Both the position numbers and the translations under genes were made by a program. Of a DNA stretch of 64,000 bases, positions 37,549 through 51,100 are shown piece after piece. The notes beneath the pieces are model-generated. The model ran no database searches, was not told where the DNA came from, and was given only the letters and a program-made list of their open reading frames with translations. Source of the stretch: Numida meleagris (Eukaryota; Chordata; Aves; Galliformes; Numididae); assembly GCF_002078875.1 (NCBI RefSeq), contig NC_034438.1, forward strand, positions 65,735,404-65,799,403. Reading direction: 5' to 3'. The first letter of the stretch is position 1; every line of letters starts with the position of its first letter.

Positions 37549-38590
37549 TAATTTCAGAAAATCACGCTATAGTTGAGTTTGGAAGGGACCAACTTCCTGC
37601 TCAAGCAGGGTCAACTAGCGCTGCTAGCCCAGGACCCTGTTCTGCTGGGTTTAAGCATTTCCAAAGATGGAGGCCCCAAAGCCCTTCTGGGAAACCCACC
37701 CTGATTTGACCACCTTCACAACTAACAAGGTTTTTCATACCATTAAATACTTGTTAGAGGTTTGGGTTTTTTTTTTGTATTTCATTTTGCGTTTACTATC
37801 TCATCCTGTCACAGAACACCATTAAAAAGGATCTATTTCCATTTTCTTTACTCCCCTTGACCAGATAAATGTACACAATGGCAAGGTTCCCTTGACCCTT
37901 CTCAGGGTAGAACAATCCCAGCTCTTCAGCCTCATCTCGTGTGCCAGAGGATCTGGTCTGTCTGTCATATTTGTAGCCTTAAGGTAGACTCCCTCCGCTC
38001 TACCCTTGTCTCTCCTTGAACAGTGATGGACTTACTAACGTAGACCAGGTGCAGGACTTATTAATCTTCCTGCCTAGGTGCAGGGCTTTGCATATTCCTT
38101 TATTGAACTTCACATGATTCCTGCTAGACCATTTCTCCAGCCTGTTTTGAGGCTGTTTTACTCCTCCCATCATGCATGCCAGCCACTCATGTACTTTGTG
38201 TCATCTGGAAATTTGCAGAGGGAGCCTCCTCTCATTAATGAAGATGTTAAACACTATTCGCTCCAGCAGTGGCCCCTGATGCATTCCACTAGTGTCTGAC
38301 CTCCAGCTGGACTCCTTGCACTGATCACAAGGCTTAGAGCCAGGCCATTCAGCCAGATTTCTTTCTCACCACACCCTTATCTAACTCATTCTTTGCCAGT
38401 TTAATCTGTGAGGATATTATGAGAGGCAGTGTAGAAAACCACGATCAGGCTCAGATTCCCACTAACCAGATCTCACCCCTAGTTCACTCGTCATTGGGTT
38501 ATAGAAAGCCATCAGGTTGGCTAAGCATGGTTCCCCCTGCACAAATCCAGGCTGAATATGTATCCTTTTTCACTGCATTTCCCAGACTCT
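37549..38590 (-). mobile_element. Old CR1 LINE fragment, inverted
   Basis: The plus strand starts with the inverted CR1 3' end (TTTGGAAGGGACCAACTTCC, CTCAAGCAGGGTCAACTAG). It proceeds backward into ORF2: GGTAGAACAATCCCAGCTC, GGTGCAGGGCTTTGCATA, TTGAACTTCACATGATTCC, GAAGATGTTAAACACTATT, CAGCAGTGGCCCC and GGTTGGCTAAGCATGGTT. About 1 kb, interrupted by non-CR1 sequence near 37730-37850. All frames are broken. The right end is approximate. Confidence 0.85.
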
Positions 38591-38688
38591 CCTTTGAAGT
38601 TCTTATTTGTTGCTCTGGAGGCTCAGTAGAGCTTTAAGTTCCTTGCCTTTTAGGGGCTCTTTCTTCTGCCTTGCCAAGTGTTCTCATC

Positions 38689-38707
38689 TTTTTTTTTTTT
38701 TTTTTTT
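38689..38707. repeat. T19 homopolymer
   Basis: Uninterrupted T run just beyond an inverted CR1 fragment. A pyrimidine-rich low-complexity tract follows at about 38919-38992. Confidence 0.93.
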
Positions 38708-38918
38708 CCTGAATCTCTGTATTACAATTTACTCCATCCCAGTTTTCTCCCTCTACCATGTTCTGTTGCATTTCACTTCTGTTCATTCTCCAAGGCCTGC
38801 CCCCAAACATGTTTGCTTCATCTTCTCTCCTGTTAGGTATTCCAGGATTTCTTCTTTCATTTCCAGTTATCAGTGAGCAAGCACATCACATAGGATTTGA
38901 TATAAGACATAACAGTTC

Positions 38919-38992
38919 TTTCTTTTTCTGTTTCCATCTGCCCTTTTCTTTTCCCTTTCTCTTCTCTTGTCTCCCTTCATTTTTTTTCTTTT
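38919..38992. repeat. Pyrimidine-rich low-complexity tract
   Basis: About 74 bases almost wholly C/T on the plus strand, with few purine interruptions. Simple sequence, and could adopt unusual structure. Confidence 0.7.
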
Positions 38993-40779
38993 GACGTATT
39001 CAGGAGAAGGATAATCTCTCTGAGGTGAAAAGTATTTTCCAGTATACAAACTGACACAAAATTGTAGTGTCTACAAAGCAGTGTATTCTTTTGTTTAAAA
39101 AAAATGTAATGTCCCTATAAACAAACTCCTCTTTCTGAGGAATATCACGTTATCCTCGTCTCCTGGAAAACAGAACCATCTGGCCGCACTATTTCAATTA
39201 TTTCCCAGCTTCAGGCTAAGGAGGATGGCCAAGACTATCCTCGTGCAGCGATCAAAAAAAAAAAAAGATGATGATTAGAGGTGAAAGTGTCTGATAGCAA
39301 GAGCTCTCTATCTGTGGTATTTCTCACACCTAAAATTTGTCCCAGTAAATTTATCTGAATTCTTCAAGAAAAAAAATAATATCTATGGTAAAGAAGGAAA
39401 GAGTATTATATGTCTATTCTTCCAAGCTAAATGATTTCTTTCAAAGCTCTAAACCTTTTCTTGCTCTTTTGGGCTAGCCTTGTTTCAAAAATAATCCCTT
39501 TGTTCCAGTGTTTAAAACAGTGTTTAAAAGATCAGCCCTCTAAGGAGTATTAAGCAAACAGCTCACCTTTTAAACTTAAATCTGTTAGCAGGTGTATCCA
39601 GAGATCTTCACACACTGAGAAGAATACATGTCAAAATAAATGCACAACTTTTATGACCAAAAACCACATGACTAGAGAAATACTGAAAATGAACTTAGGG
39701 AAAGAGAAGGCTCTAAGTTCTTAAAACACGTTGCTCTCTTTAGGTGACATTTTGAAATTTGTCTTTTTGCATGAATGTCTCTAAGAATGAGTTTTGGGGG
39801 TTTTTTTTATTATTTATTTATTTATTGTTAATTCCAGTCAGACACAGGCTACTCTTGGAGTTTCCACTCTAACTAGAATTTATATTTTTATTTGTGGCAC
39901 TAATTTGATCATTGACATGACCTCATAATGATCTAATGTCATGTATGGACAATTCAGATTTATAAAGGAAAGAAGAAGAATCAAACAAGATTGCAAATGG
40001 ATTAGACAGAAAAATCTTGCATGACTTTTAGAGCAGCAAACATTTTCCCAGCGGAAGAGTTTCTGGGAGTTTCCATTAAAACAAACAGTCCTGCAAATAA
40101 AAATCTCCTATAAACCAAGTTTGCTGAGTGCAAGTTAAAAAGCATACCATGAACAGAGAAATATATTCAAGTTTCTCTTTTCGAACATTGGACCCAAACA
40201 AACACTTCTGCTTCTTAGTATCTAGCAATACTTTTTGCTGTGAAACAGTTCCATTTTTACCAACTTACTAACCCAGGCAAGAGCAGTCAAGAGCACAATT
40301 TCAAACCTGTGATTTTATAGCAGGTAAGTTGTTCTGACATCCAGCACCCTAGCATGAAAGGAGTGGAGGGAATATGTGGCTTAGAAGGATATCTGGCTTA
40401 GAAATCAAGTTCAGCCTTGTCTTGAAGCAGAGTATCTGGCACCTTCTGAAATAGAAGAACAATTAACATACTGATCACAAGGAATCTCTTGTGATTGAGC
40501 GAAGTCATGACATCTCATGACGTTTCCTACTCCATGTCTCAAGGGTTACAATTATAGCATTCTCCACTAGCTCTGTCAGAGGCCTCCCCAAAGAATGTCT
40601 CTTTCCACAGAGAGCTGATATACTTCTTGATAACCATGAGTGTTTCCACACAATCTCTCAACATTTGAGCAGAGGTACAGACTGAAGATAGAAGGAAAGG
40701 TAACCTACAAGCAACCAGAACTCCTTGAGACATCTACCCTACCCACATGCCCAGTTCTCATTGCCCTTCTGCTGCACAC
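38993..40779. other. Intergenic, only simple repeats
   Basis: No gene recognised. An A-run lies at 39254-39266, a (TTTA)n patch at 39808-39827, and two small adjacent inverted repeats at 40474-40495 and 40504-40521. Confidence 0.5.
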
Positions 40780-40850
40780 AGTGACACAGAATCACACCAA
40801 GGATGGAAGGAGACAACTTGAATTGTCCAGCCTCTACTCAGAGTGCTGTT
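40780..40850 (-). mobile_element. Short CR1 3'-tail fragment, inverted (tentative)
   Basis: GACACAGAATCACACC, GGATGGAAGGAGAC and GAATTGTCCAGCCTCT resemble the inverted CR1 3' terminus. Only about 70 bases are recognisable. Confidence 0.5.
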
Positions 40851-40960
40851 AAAAGCAACTGAGGACATAGAGGCAGACTTAAATTCATGCTCATATGTGA
40901 AGGTGTGGTCTAAAAAGGAAGGATGAGAATGGTTGAGACGGACTACTACAAATAGTAGCT

Positions 40961-40976
40961 AAAAAAAAAAAAAAAA
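40961..40976. repeat. A16 homopolymer
   Basis: Uninterrupted A run in intergenic DNA. No associated retroposon identified. Confidence 0.93.
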
Positions 40977-43900
40977 GTAATGTTGGTTTTTGTTTTTACT
41001 TTTTACTTTTTCTCATTGCTCAGTTAGATTTTGTACATGCAGATGCACATCTCAAAGACCTTACTTGTTTATTTTTTCTAATAATGCCAAATGTCTGAAG
41101 TTATTGCTTTTTTTTAATTATTATTATTTATGAAGAGAATTTACAGGGTAGCCTGGAGAGAATAATGACACTGCTAAAGCTCTTAGATGATAACTCTTCA
41201 ACTGACTTTTTCTAACTACTTTTTAAAGAAATGTTGTCTATTTTTTTCCTGAAGGACACAAACATACTCCTGTGTGGCTGTCAGCCACCACTGGCTGAAA
41301 TAGATGGGAGTCCTCCATGCGGTGAGTTTCAGACCTGGGCCTCTGGCACCTTCACCGTGCTCATCCAGATCACAGAGATCCCCTGTCACAAAGCTGTTCA
41401 AGACTTCATACTATTTATAGGCTCTGATTTTGCTCAGAGATGATCATCCAGTTAGGAATAAAGTCAGCAGACAAGTAATGTGCTGACTTGGTATGCCTGA
41501 GTTGCCAGGTACCCTGGGATGTCTTTGTGGTCCTTCGTATTTCTGGTGTGGTTATTTAATTAGCACTCTCACTGTGAAGAGGCTGGTAAGTGTCTCAGAA
41601 GACTAATATACATGGAGTCTAGACCTGCACAGACTGAAACCAGAGGTTTCAGTTTCTCACTGTAGATAACCAATGATATCCAAGTTTCTGTTTCTAATCA
41701 TATTAAGTAGTTCCATCACGTTTTTAGTTTTTCTGCAAAGGAAGGATCACATCTGGTCCTCCTCCACCGTGTTGTGACATCTTGCTCGATGTGAATTACT
41801 CTTTAAAAGGAGAAGGGAAAGTTGATGGGAAATTAGTATTTAATTAATACGTATACAGTATGTACATACACTATCTGTACGTGCATTTATATAAAGTTTC
41901 AGTTACTATTTAAGCTCATTACAAACCCCCCACAGTTTAATGCTCTTTTAAATTTCTTTGCACAGGAATATTCTTATAATTGAGCACACAGCAGGTGACC
42001 GAGAAGGCTGAGCTTTTGCATATTACAAAGGAGGCAGCTCTGAGAAAAATCTGAGAACTGCTGTTTTTTTTTTTTTTCTCAAAACAGAGATGTTATAAAA
42101 TTCTAACTACATTTTCCTTTCTCTAGGCAGAACAGATTTTTACTGCTTTATTGTAGATATAAAGTTCTGAGGTGTGTGAACCACGTGCATATTTGGGACT
42201 AGCAGAAGAGCTGTGGGATTACTGGAGCTCTTAGCATTAGTGTCTTTTCCTGTAGTGACTTGTGCGTCGACTCAGGAGCTATCTCCCATTTTGGTTCTTG
42301 ACAGTAACCCAGAGAGTGACCAATGTGTAATGATTTTATTTATGTGCAGGCAGGAATTAATTTGATTTGTTATGAAGAAATGGCAGAATGGTGTCTGAAG
42401 TTGCATCCATTAAACAGAATATAGACTCACATGCTTCTGAAATCAGCTGTCTGTAACAACAATCAATGTTTATTATCAAGTATGCTTACATTTCCAAGAG
42501 TCAGGAACAGAAGCGGAAGCAGCTGTTTGCAGTTGTGTCAGTTTTGGTGATACCAACACGGACATCTAGGAAGAAATAGTGGAAACTACCGCGGTCTCCA
42601 TCAGAATTTTGCCTTTTTTCAGGAGCATAATCTGTTTCACATACTGAAAGGAGTAAAAAAACAGATGGTCGTGTAACTTCTCTCACTTTCTTTTAACTTT
42701 GAGGCTTCTGCTCACAGTGTGAAAGTAGGAGACTGGAAGTTAGTGCGTGATTTTGTCCTTCTGCTAGCATGTCTGTGCCAAAAAGCCCTGTGGCAGACAG
42801 AACTGTGCTCCTGAGTGGATCTTCCCTTGAGTGAGCCTGGAGACGTCATGGAAGCATTGCATGGTGTCTGCAAGTCATTGCTGCCGTGCCCTTTGCCTAA
42901 GGACAAGAAGTGGAGTCCTTCATCAGTAAATCGTAACAGCACTGATTACCTGAAGTACAGGGGACAGGCTTGTTCCACATACTCGTCATCATGAGTCATT
43001 GTTGCGTTGTGTCATGTATTCCAGCCCTGTGGTATCAGGTTAAGGTGTGACAGTTAATTTTGATAAGCAGGAAGCAAGTGTCTACAAATCACTGCTACCT
43101 CCGAAAGGGGCTATTAGAAGATCGTATCTTCTCATCCATTTTGTAGTGACTTGCCCTGGTGTTTGTTACAGTTAAGGATTTTTTTCATGCCCGTAGCTGA
43201 GGTAAGCATGGGTACAAAGTGCTGTGTTCTGTTTCTAGGCATCACTGCTGTGGGGATTTGGACATCTGTAGAAACTTGTAGACATTTTGTCTTCAGTTAG
43301 CTCCTCTGTGGTTGAATAAAAAAATAAAATGCTTTCTATTCAAAACCTTGCCTTTGCTCTTTCTTTCTTCTTCCCTCCTCCAGCAAAAAGAGATATTACT
43401 CAGGCAATAAATATTTCTGTGTGTGAGAGAGTGTGCACGCATTAGACAGAGCTAAATGGGCAAGATTGCTTGGCAGCCTCAAGACACTGGTTCTCTTGCA
43501 CGTGTGTTTGTTTGTGTACTCAGCACAGCGTTGCCTTGCTTTTCAATGGGATGTGACATACTCTGTTTCTCAATGCCATGAGGCTCGCCTGGGAGGCTTA
43601 TATCATACAAACAGGTGTGGCCTCAAAAGAAACTGCATAATATTTCCAACAGGAACTTATTCACCAGTGAAGTATTTTCAGTTATCTACTCGTATGAGCA
43701 GAGCTGGTAAAAAAGTCTCACTGGTCAATAAAGATATGTGTGGTTTGAAGTAATTACTTTTCACAAAAAGCAAAAAAAGAAGACTTTGCTGGCTGGTTTG
43801 GATGTTCACATGGCACCTTACTCTTTGGTGAGAGGCCATCCAAGGCAACAGGGAATGGGCAACAGACCCTTCACAGACAGCAGGCACACCACACAGGTCT

Positions 43901-45279
43901 GAATACATCCCCTGAGCATCATTAGTGAAACCTATTGTGCAAGGGTAAGAGCACGGGCCACAGGGTTTTCATTCAGGGTCTGGCACAGTGGTACGTATCT
44001 ACAAACCTAATGGAGCCCTGGCTGCAGTAGATCTATGTTCATCTATACCAGACTAAAAATGGCCAAATATGCCAGAACACAGATATTAAACAAAACTGCT
44101 TACAACATACCAGTGTTTCCCTGAGATTTTTATTATTTATCCTAGAAATCTAAGAAATTTAAAGAAACTCTCATCATACCTTCTTCTGTAAAAAATGGAA
44201 ACAGAATAAATCCACATTCTGCTCTCACAAGTCTCTCTAAAGCATCTGAACAATGAGATGTTGCACACTTGATCATTCTGAATTCGTTTATGTCTGTAAT
44301 CTTTTCCCACTTCACCTGTACATATGTAATCGGACCTTTACTCAGCAGATAATTACTTCCCTTCATACAAAGAACACTGCGACCTTCCTTGTCTGTACTA
44401 TTCCTTGTTTTCAACTATGTTTCTGATGGCTAGAAAAATCATTCTCAAGGCTATCATTTCAAATTAATACAATTTATAAATGTGCAATGTGGACTAGTCA
44501 TCTTAGATACAAAACCTCCTAGATTCTTCATTATAATTTTATTTCACTTCTACTCAAAGTGTATTGCACGCTATGATACTAGGAAGACACAAGACTGTTC
44601 CTCAAGGAGCTTCTGCCTAGACACTGCACAAACAATAAACAGAGAGGGGGAGATAAATGAAATAAGGGTCACAACTAACTTATAGTTAGTTTTAAAGCAG
44701 ACCTCATCAGAAATTCATTTCATAATCTCTCTGCAGTGTGACAATTATGAAATACAAAGATCGTATCTAAGAATACATGCTTCAGCTCAGGACAAGGAGC
44801 AGTGTTTGAAGAGTTGATTTGACCTTCAGTGGGCCTCAACACCTATCTCTCCTTAGTAACCATGCTTTCCAACCACCCGTCTTGCTGCCACTACTCAATT
44901 CTGGAGACCCACACACTCAGTTACTGACACAGCAGATAGAATCTTGTGCTCTTGTTACTCACTGTAGCTTGATTTAGACATTTCCAGCAAACCAATTGCT
45001 TTGTGTTGTACTTCTGTTCAATGGCCAAGAGCATACGCTAGTTAGTTTCGTTATATGACACACTAATTTTCCATTTCAGCCCAACTTGCAGGCCCTTGAC
45101 TTTTAAATAAAGACAGCCTCAGTGATACAAACTACAATTAAATGAATTGCACCTGAAGACATACTGACAGTACGGCATTTCAGATTTTCTGCCATAGGTG
45201 TGGGTCAGTTAGTAAGACCATGGCAGCTGTAAGCTCTCCACGTACTTAGCCTGAAGAAGTAACTGAAGTCCGAAAGGCC
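40977..45279. other. Intergenic, nothing recognised
   Basis: AT-rich, with a T-run at 42064-42078. Several open stretches of 60-106 codons occur on both strands without recognisable motifs. No gene, RNA gene or transposon family identified by eye. Confidence 0.5.
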
Positions 45280-46393
45280 TCCTGGGAACTACAGGCTGGT
45301 GAGCCTCACCTCTGTGCCTGGGAAGACCATGGAGCAGATCCTCCTGAAAGACTTGTTAAGGCACATACGACTCGAGGAGGTGCTTCGAGACAGCCAGCAT
45401 GGTTTCACCAAGGTCAGATCATGGAGGATAAAGAATTGGTTGCATGATCGCAGCCAGAGGGTTGTGGGCAACAACTCCATGTTCAGATGGAAGCCGGTGA
45501 CAAGTAGTCACTGGGGTCCATATTGGGACTGGTGCTATTCAACACCATTAGCAATTACATAGACTTGAGTGAACCCTCTGCAAGTTTACTGATGACACCA
45601 AGCTGAGTGGTGCAGTTGACACAATAGAAAGAAAGGACACTGTCCATAGGGACCTGGACAGGCTTAAAAAGTGCCCCTGCAGGAACCTGATGAGGTTCAA
45701 CAATGACAAGCACAAGATGCTGCATGTGAGTCAGGGCAATCCCAGACATGTATACAGCCTGGGAGAAGAAATCTCTGAGAGTAGCCCTGCTGAGAAGGAT
45801 CTGGGGGTCCTGGTGGATGAAAGCTGAATGTGAGCCAGCAGTGTGCGCTTGCAGCCTGGAAGACCAATTGTACTGCAACCGCATCTGGAGTACTGTGTCC
45901 TTGTCTGAGGTCTCTAGCAGAAGAAAGACATAGAGTTGTTGGAGCAGATCCAGAGGAGGGTCAAAAGATTATCAAAGGGCGGAAGCACTGCTTCTATGAA
46001 GAAAGGTTGAGGGAGTTGGGATTGTTTAGCTTGGAAAGGAGAAGGCTCTGGGGAGACCTCATTGTAGCCTTTCAGTACAAGAAGGGAACATATAAAGAGG
46101 AGGGAGTCTGATTTTTTTCATGGTCAGATAGTGACAGAACAAAGGGGAATAGCTTTAAACTAAAAGAGGGGATATTTTGGTTAGATGTTAAGAAAAAACT
46201 GGTGAGACACTGGCACAGCTGCCCAGAGAAGCTGCGGGTGCCCCATCCCTGGATGTGCTCCAGGCCAGGTTCGACGGGGCCCTGTTCTAACCTGACCTGC
46301 TGGATGGCAACCAGCCCATAAGCAGGAGGTTGGAAATGGATGAGCTTTGAGGTCCCTTCCAACTCAACCATTCTGTGATTCTATGATTCTATG
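45280..46393 (+). mobile_element. CR1 LINE with reverse-transcriptase ORF2 remnant, intact 3' end
   Basis: Plus-orientation CR1 covering the C-terminal half of ORF2. Recognisable pieces are LTSVPGKTMEQILL and DSQHGFTK; then NWLHDRSQRVV; then SRWKPVTS-like text (RWKPVTSS); a frameshifted FTDDTKLSGAVDT (the FADD catalytic box with Thr for Ala); SPAEKDLGVLVDE; and [21 protein letters not shown]. It ends in the CR1 tail CTTCCAACTCAACCATTCTG plus tandem TGATTCTA units. A deletion near 45422 removes the first palm motif, and several frameshifts kill the frame. Younger-looking than the other CR1 copies. Confidence 0.93.
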
Positions 46394-47559
46394 GCTAGAA
46401 ACAGGAGATCTTTGGGCCTATTTTTTTAAATCACTTTTGTCTTATATTTGCCATTAAGGAACAAAGAACTTATCCCACATAGCTGAGAACAGTAAAAAAA
46501 AAAAAAAAAAGATGAAGGAATAAAAGGATGGTAAAGAAGTAAAACAAAAAGAAAATACAAGAATTTTAAAAATAGACACTTTTCTTCTTCGCACTTTCTT
46601 CGTAACTGCCTTGAACAGGCAACAGAAAAAGTGAGCAAGCTGGGGAGGTGTAGATCTTTGCGAACCTCGACAGTCACCAGAATATGTTGTAAGGCCACCA
46701 TTCAAAAAAAAAATAAGTGGCAAGGTTGTCTGGAAATTTTCTGTATGACCTTGGGGTACGTTTTCACTTTTGCAAAGCCTACATGTGATGTCTGTGTGTG
46801 TTGTGCTTGCAATAAGCAGTGTGTGTAGCTTAACAAACAGAGAAGTCCTGACCGCTGATCTTCATGGTGTATTTCTCATGGAAATGAAAGAGCGGCTGGG
46901 CTGGCAGAGCAGTGTGCAGGAATGTTTGGCCCACAGATTTACATATTTCAGCTGAGATGTAATGAAGTGCAGCACTAGGGGCCATTATTGGCCTAAGAGA
47001 TTTACAGAGAATATCTGCGGCATACACTTGTGTATCTACAGTGGCTGTGATTACAATGCATTCAGTGCCAACCATGCCATCAGCAACACAAAGGATAGAA
47101 AACAAATCTCTCCCTCCTTCCCCAAGGTTCAACGTGTGTTTCCTAATTTTTCCTCCATCATATGTCAATGCACACTTTGTATATTCATTCTATCTTTTTA
47201 AAAAGCATTCCAAATCCAGGAAAACCCCATTTTCGCTCTGCAGACAGTATTGACATGCCACGCTGATGTGCAGCCAGCTCTGAATGGAGAATTATTATGT
47301 TTCTAATCAAGGCAGAACATAGTTTTTCTGTCACCAAGACCGTAGTGTCTGTCACCCCAAAGGATCTTTTCTCTGTGACATGCTTTGACCTGATACCTGG
47401 AGTTACAAGGTCTGTGCATCTTTAGGCATGGCATTAAACTTTTACAAGAAAGCCTTCCGAATTTGTGTCCATACCTTGATTTTTCATTAACTGCTAAACT
47501 TTCCCAAGTGGCAGATGATATTCTAGTACTAATACTCCATTGCATTCCTCTTCTATCTA
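46394..47559. other. Intergenic, only simple repeats
   Basis: An A17 run lies at 46494-46510, about 100 bases past the CR1 end. No gene recognised. Confidence 0.55.
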
Positions 47560-48177
47560 CACAGGTTGCTCTGAAAGTAATGCCTCCTATATATTTCCAT
47601 GGAAAATACAAATGATACAAAGAGTGCAATAACAGTATTTGATAGAACAAATTCTCAGCAACAAAACACTATTTTTCAACGCTGTCACCACCATTAGCTC
47701 TGTGCTTTTGCCAGCAATGAACAAGAGCCTGCATGCCATGCTCATAGCAATCTTTGCTGGTGAAGGTGACCCATTGTTTCACAGCTGCTGCAAAGGCACT
47801 GTTGCTAGGAAAATGTTGTCTATGCAGTCCAACATTCACTGTGCTCACATCCACTGCTTGGTTTCCAAAAACATTCAGCAAGCACCAGTGAATGTCAGCA
47901 GGTGCCATTTTTTTCTGCATAGAGGAATTCAATGAAATGAATTTTGTTCATTTCACATTTCGTTTCACATTTTCATTGCACCTTTGTTCCAACTGTACTT
48001 CCATGACAGACACCATTCTGCCAGAGTGCCCCTCTGCTGCCGTCTCTAACACGGCAACAACATGTAATGGAATCTGATGGGAAGTTTCAACCTCTACTGC
48101 CACACCACCAACAACCCCCTCTGATGTCATGGGTCAGCATCATAAAATAGGAGGCATTACTTTCAGAGTCGCTTTCA
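47560..48177 (-). mobile_element. Galluhop/Mariner1_GG element, internally deleted, minus orientation
   Basis: A full-span, non-autonomous mariner about 618 bp long. Terminal inverted repeats read TGCTCTGAAAGTAATGCC on the left and, reverse-complemented, GACTCTGAAAGTAATGCC on the right. TA dinucleotides at 47558-47559 and 48178-48179 fit the mariner target duplication. On the minus strand a transposase N-terminal piece (APADIHWCLLNVFGNQAV) is fused to the transposase C terminus (VKQWVTFTS, GMQALVHCWQKHRANGGD), with the DDE core deleted. The junction matches the one in the 55690 copy. Cannot encode an active transposase. Confidence 0.92.
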
Positions 48178-51100
48178 TACACCGTGGATTTCTGACAAAC
48201 GCTTTTAAAACAAGAAAATCAAATTAATGCAACATTTTTTACAATCATATGTCTTAGGAAAAAGCTGATTTGCAACACTGTCAGAGAACATAAACTCAGC
48301 TGATGTGAAATTTGCTGCTGCTTAAGCAAAACTCCAACACATTGATCTCAAATCTTTGGACAGTAACACCATAAATTTTGGTTTCGTGCAGGTTAAACTT
48401 TCAGGCTTTAGTAGTTGGGAGAATGAGCAGGAGGAATGCTGTTTGTCACAAACAGTTTAACTCAGTGCACGGGAAAACTGAATGACAACTCTTTGGCTGA
48501 TGGACATGAGAAAACGTTGACAGGAGATGCCCTGACCTAGATTTTGACTTCTCTCTACTGTTCTACAACTAGTTGGCATTATTGTATCTTGATTTTAGGC
48601 ATAGGCACGGCATTTTAGAAAGTGAAAACTTTTCTGTATAGGCAAAAAATGCAATCTGAAGAACAACATGTATTCCATGCAGATATCAGTACTTTAAACT
48701 GATACCTCTGAGCATAGTGAATGCTGTAATTAGTTATACAGCAATACGACTATCATAGAATTTGACTACAAGAAGGCAGCTTCTTATAATGCATCTCTGC
48801 ATTTTATGCTTTTTTCCTGTCCAGTGCTCTGTGATGCTTTACTATGTCTGGCATTTTGATGAGTCCAGCTCAGTTTTAACTGTGACAATTGGACCTTTCT
48901 GTCACTCTCTGCTTGTTTGAGGGTGTATGAACATGTAGATTCTTGTTTCATTAATTACACAGTTGAAGCATCTACATCCCATTTCCTGTTAGCAAGTATA
49001 TTTCTACTTACAGCCCTGCTTGTAAGAGTTTATAAATATTGCTGCAGCTTGTTGACAGAACTGTATGAACCACAGTATCTCATAACTGCTCCATATGAAA
49101 GTGCTCCCAAGTACCAAGGTGTGTTCAAGAGGGCCTAGGAAAAATACTGCCCAAAGCCACATTAAGCAATACTAACTTATGCGTTGCCTTCTTCCATTCC
49201 TTTTAACAACCCTTGCTCATCTGTGCATTTCCCATAGTGACCTTGACTCCTCCGGATGAGCCATGAGCTGACACTTCTGCAGTGCTGGAAATTCTGCCAG
49301 AAGTATCTTAGCATCATCCTCACGTGCCTGGCTTACTTTGTCCTGAAATCATTACTGCAGAATGTGCACATGGGGAAGCAAGTCTTAACAGTGATTTTTT
49401 CTATTCTCTGTTCCTTTTTATGTGATTGTTAACACTAGAATGAGCTGTTCCCTTCCTGAATATTTAAAAGGCATCATTTTTCAACCTGTTAGCTGATGAT
49501 GAACCTATATAATCTATTCTCATGACACTTCAGTGAGGCAAGTAGGAATGATCAGCACTCTTTCACTAAAAGGATAATTGAGATACAAAGTTTAATGGGC
49601 TGCTTAAGGCAATATTAAGGTCTTACTTTTGATTGTTTACAGTTTTTTGAACAATCTGAAAAATTGCATTAGGAGAAAGGAATCTCAGAAGCACTGATCT
49701 GATTTATGGAGCAGCAAATGACCCCACTGACCCCAGCCTAAATTACTTCTTTCATGTTGGACAGTAAGATTAGTACTTGGTTAAATTTTGCAGGATGGTC
49801 CAGCTGTTTCCCTCCAGGCCCAATACCATCATCCTTCTCTATGAAAGGGTTGTTCTACTGAAATGTTCAAGTCAAGCTTTACTAGATACAAGTTTGAAAA
49901 CAGGCTCCTGGTGTCACAGCAAAGTCTTCAGTCAAGTAATCGTCCTGCTGCATAAGTCTGCCTTTCATCATTCAGTCTTCCTTGGCAATGGACTTCTTAA
50001 GCTACCTGACACCTACTGAGGGACAGAAGCATCTGCATAGGGAATCAGCTTGTAGCAATGACAGCAATTTCACCTTTCTCATAGAAGTTTACAAGTCTCT
50101 GTCAGTATGATCCAGTCACCCCAGGCAGGAAGAAAACTCAGGAGCTTCTGCACTCCCACTTTCACCTTGACATAGTATCAGCAATAACACAGAGTAGTAC
50201 CACAGTGTCTTGTCTTTCAGCCTGTTGACAAAACAAAGCCAGCATATAAAGCTGAGTGTAATGGTCACTCCACTTGCTAGCCAAAGTATCAAACTATCTC
50301 AGCCAATTACAGTCCTTTCTCAAGTTCTTCGAGGTGCTACCATGTAAGAGATACTAGATGGAATATTTGTTGTCTATCAAAGCTGACACCTAGAAGGAAA
50401 GAAAAATGAAATAATTACCTCAAACTCAGCAACACTGCTAAAAAACTCGTCTCTCAAATGCCATTTTTGCATGATTTCTTTCAATGCTTGTAGAATTTAT
50501 CCAGGAGCTTTAAGAGAACAAGATTAAGAGAGCAAACTCAGTGGGTGTAGTGGCTTCCAGTTTTCATGTTATAATTAATGCTTCACAAATATTCCAGGAT
50601 ACAACGGTGACCTTAATAAATATACTGTGCAAATCTAGCAAAATGCCTTTAAAAACAATTTCTCTTTTGTAGTTTTAATAGAATTATTCAGTCCGTGGAG
50701 CTGTTCTCGCATTTATATATTTATTTTCAATTAATGGGATACATTTCAAGTCATATTTGTCCCTGTCTACCGTCAAGTCATAATTTATTGTCTTCTCTAT
50801 TTCAAAGGTTCCTTCATCCTGCAGGGTTGAAAGTCCCGCCAGCAGACAGAGCCTCAAGGAAGCCCTGCCCTGGCCTTTATTTCCTCCAGGCAAAAATGTG
50901 CTCATGATTTGAAAGCTGATGTTAGAACTAGTAACAAAGAAGCAGGAGCTTGTGTAACACACAGGGGTATCACCCCTGGAACTCAAGAGTCTGAGAAATG
51001 CAGTGCATTACAAAGCAGAAGCTAAGCTGTATTCTGGTGTTGTATTCTCTCCAAGCTCTGGCCAAAGCCAAGGATGGTTTTCTGCTTCTCAATCTCACAT

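Noticed and set aside
45299..45562. Possible host gene with reverse-transcriptase-like protein
   Set aside because: The reading and the 3' tail are those of a CR1 LINE with frameshifts and a deleted catalytic motif.
47669..47932. 87-codon minus-strand ORF as a domesticated transposase
   Set aside because: It is the internally deleted Galluhop transposase, with the N-terminal piece fused to the C terminus and no DDE core, inside clear terminal repeats.
50684..50986. 100-codon minus-strand ORF with charged C-terminal half
   Set aside because: Looked mildly protein-like, but no family was recognised and there is no splice or promoter context.
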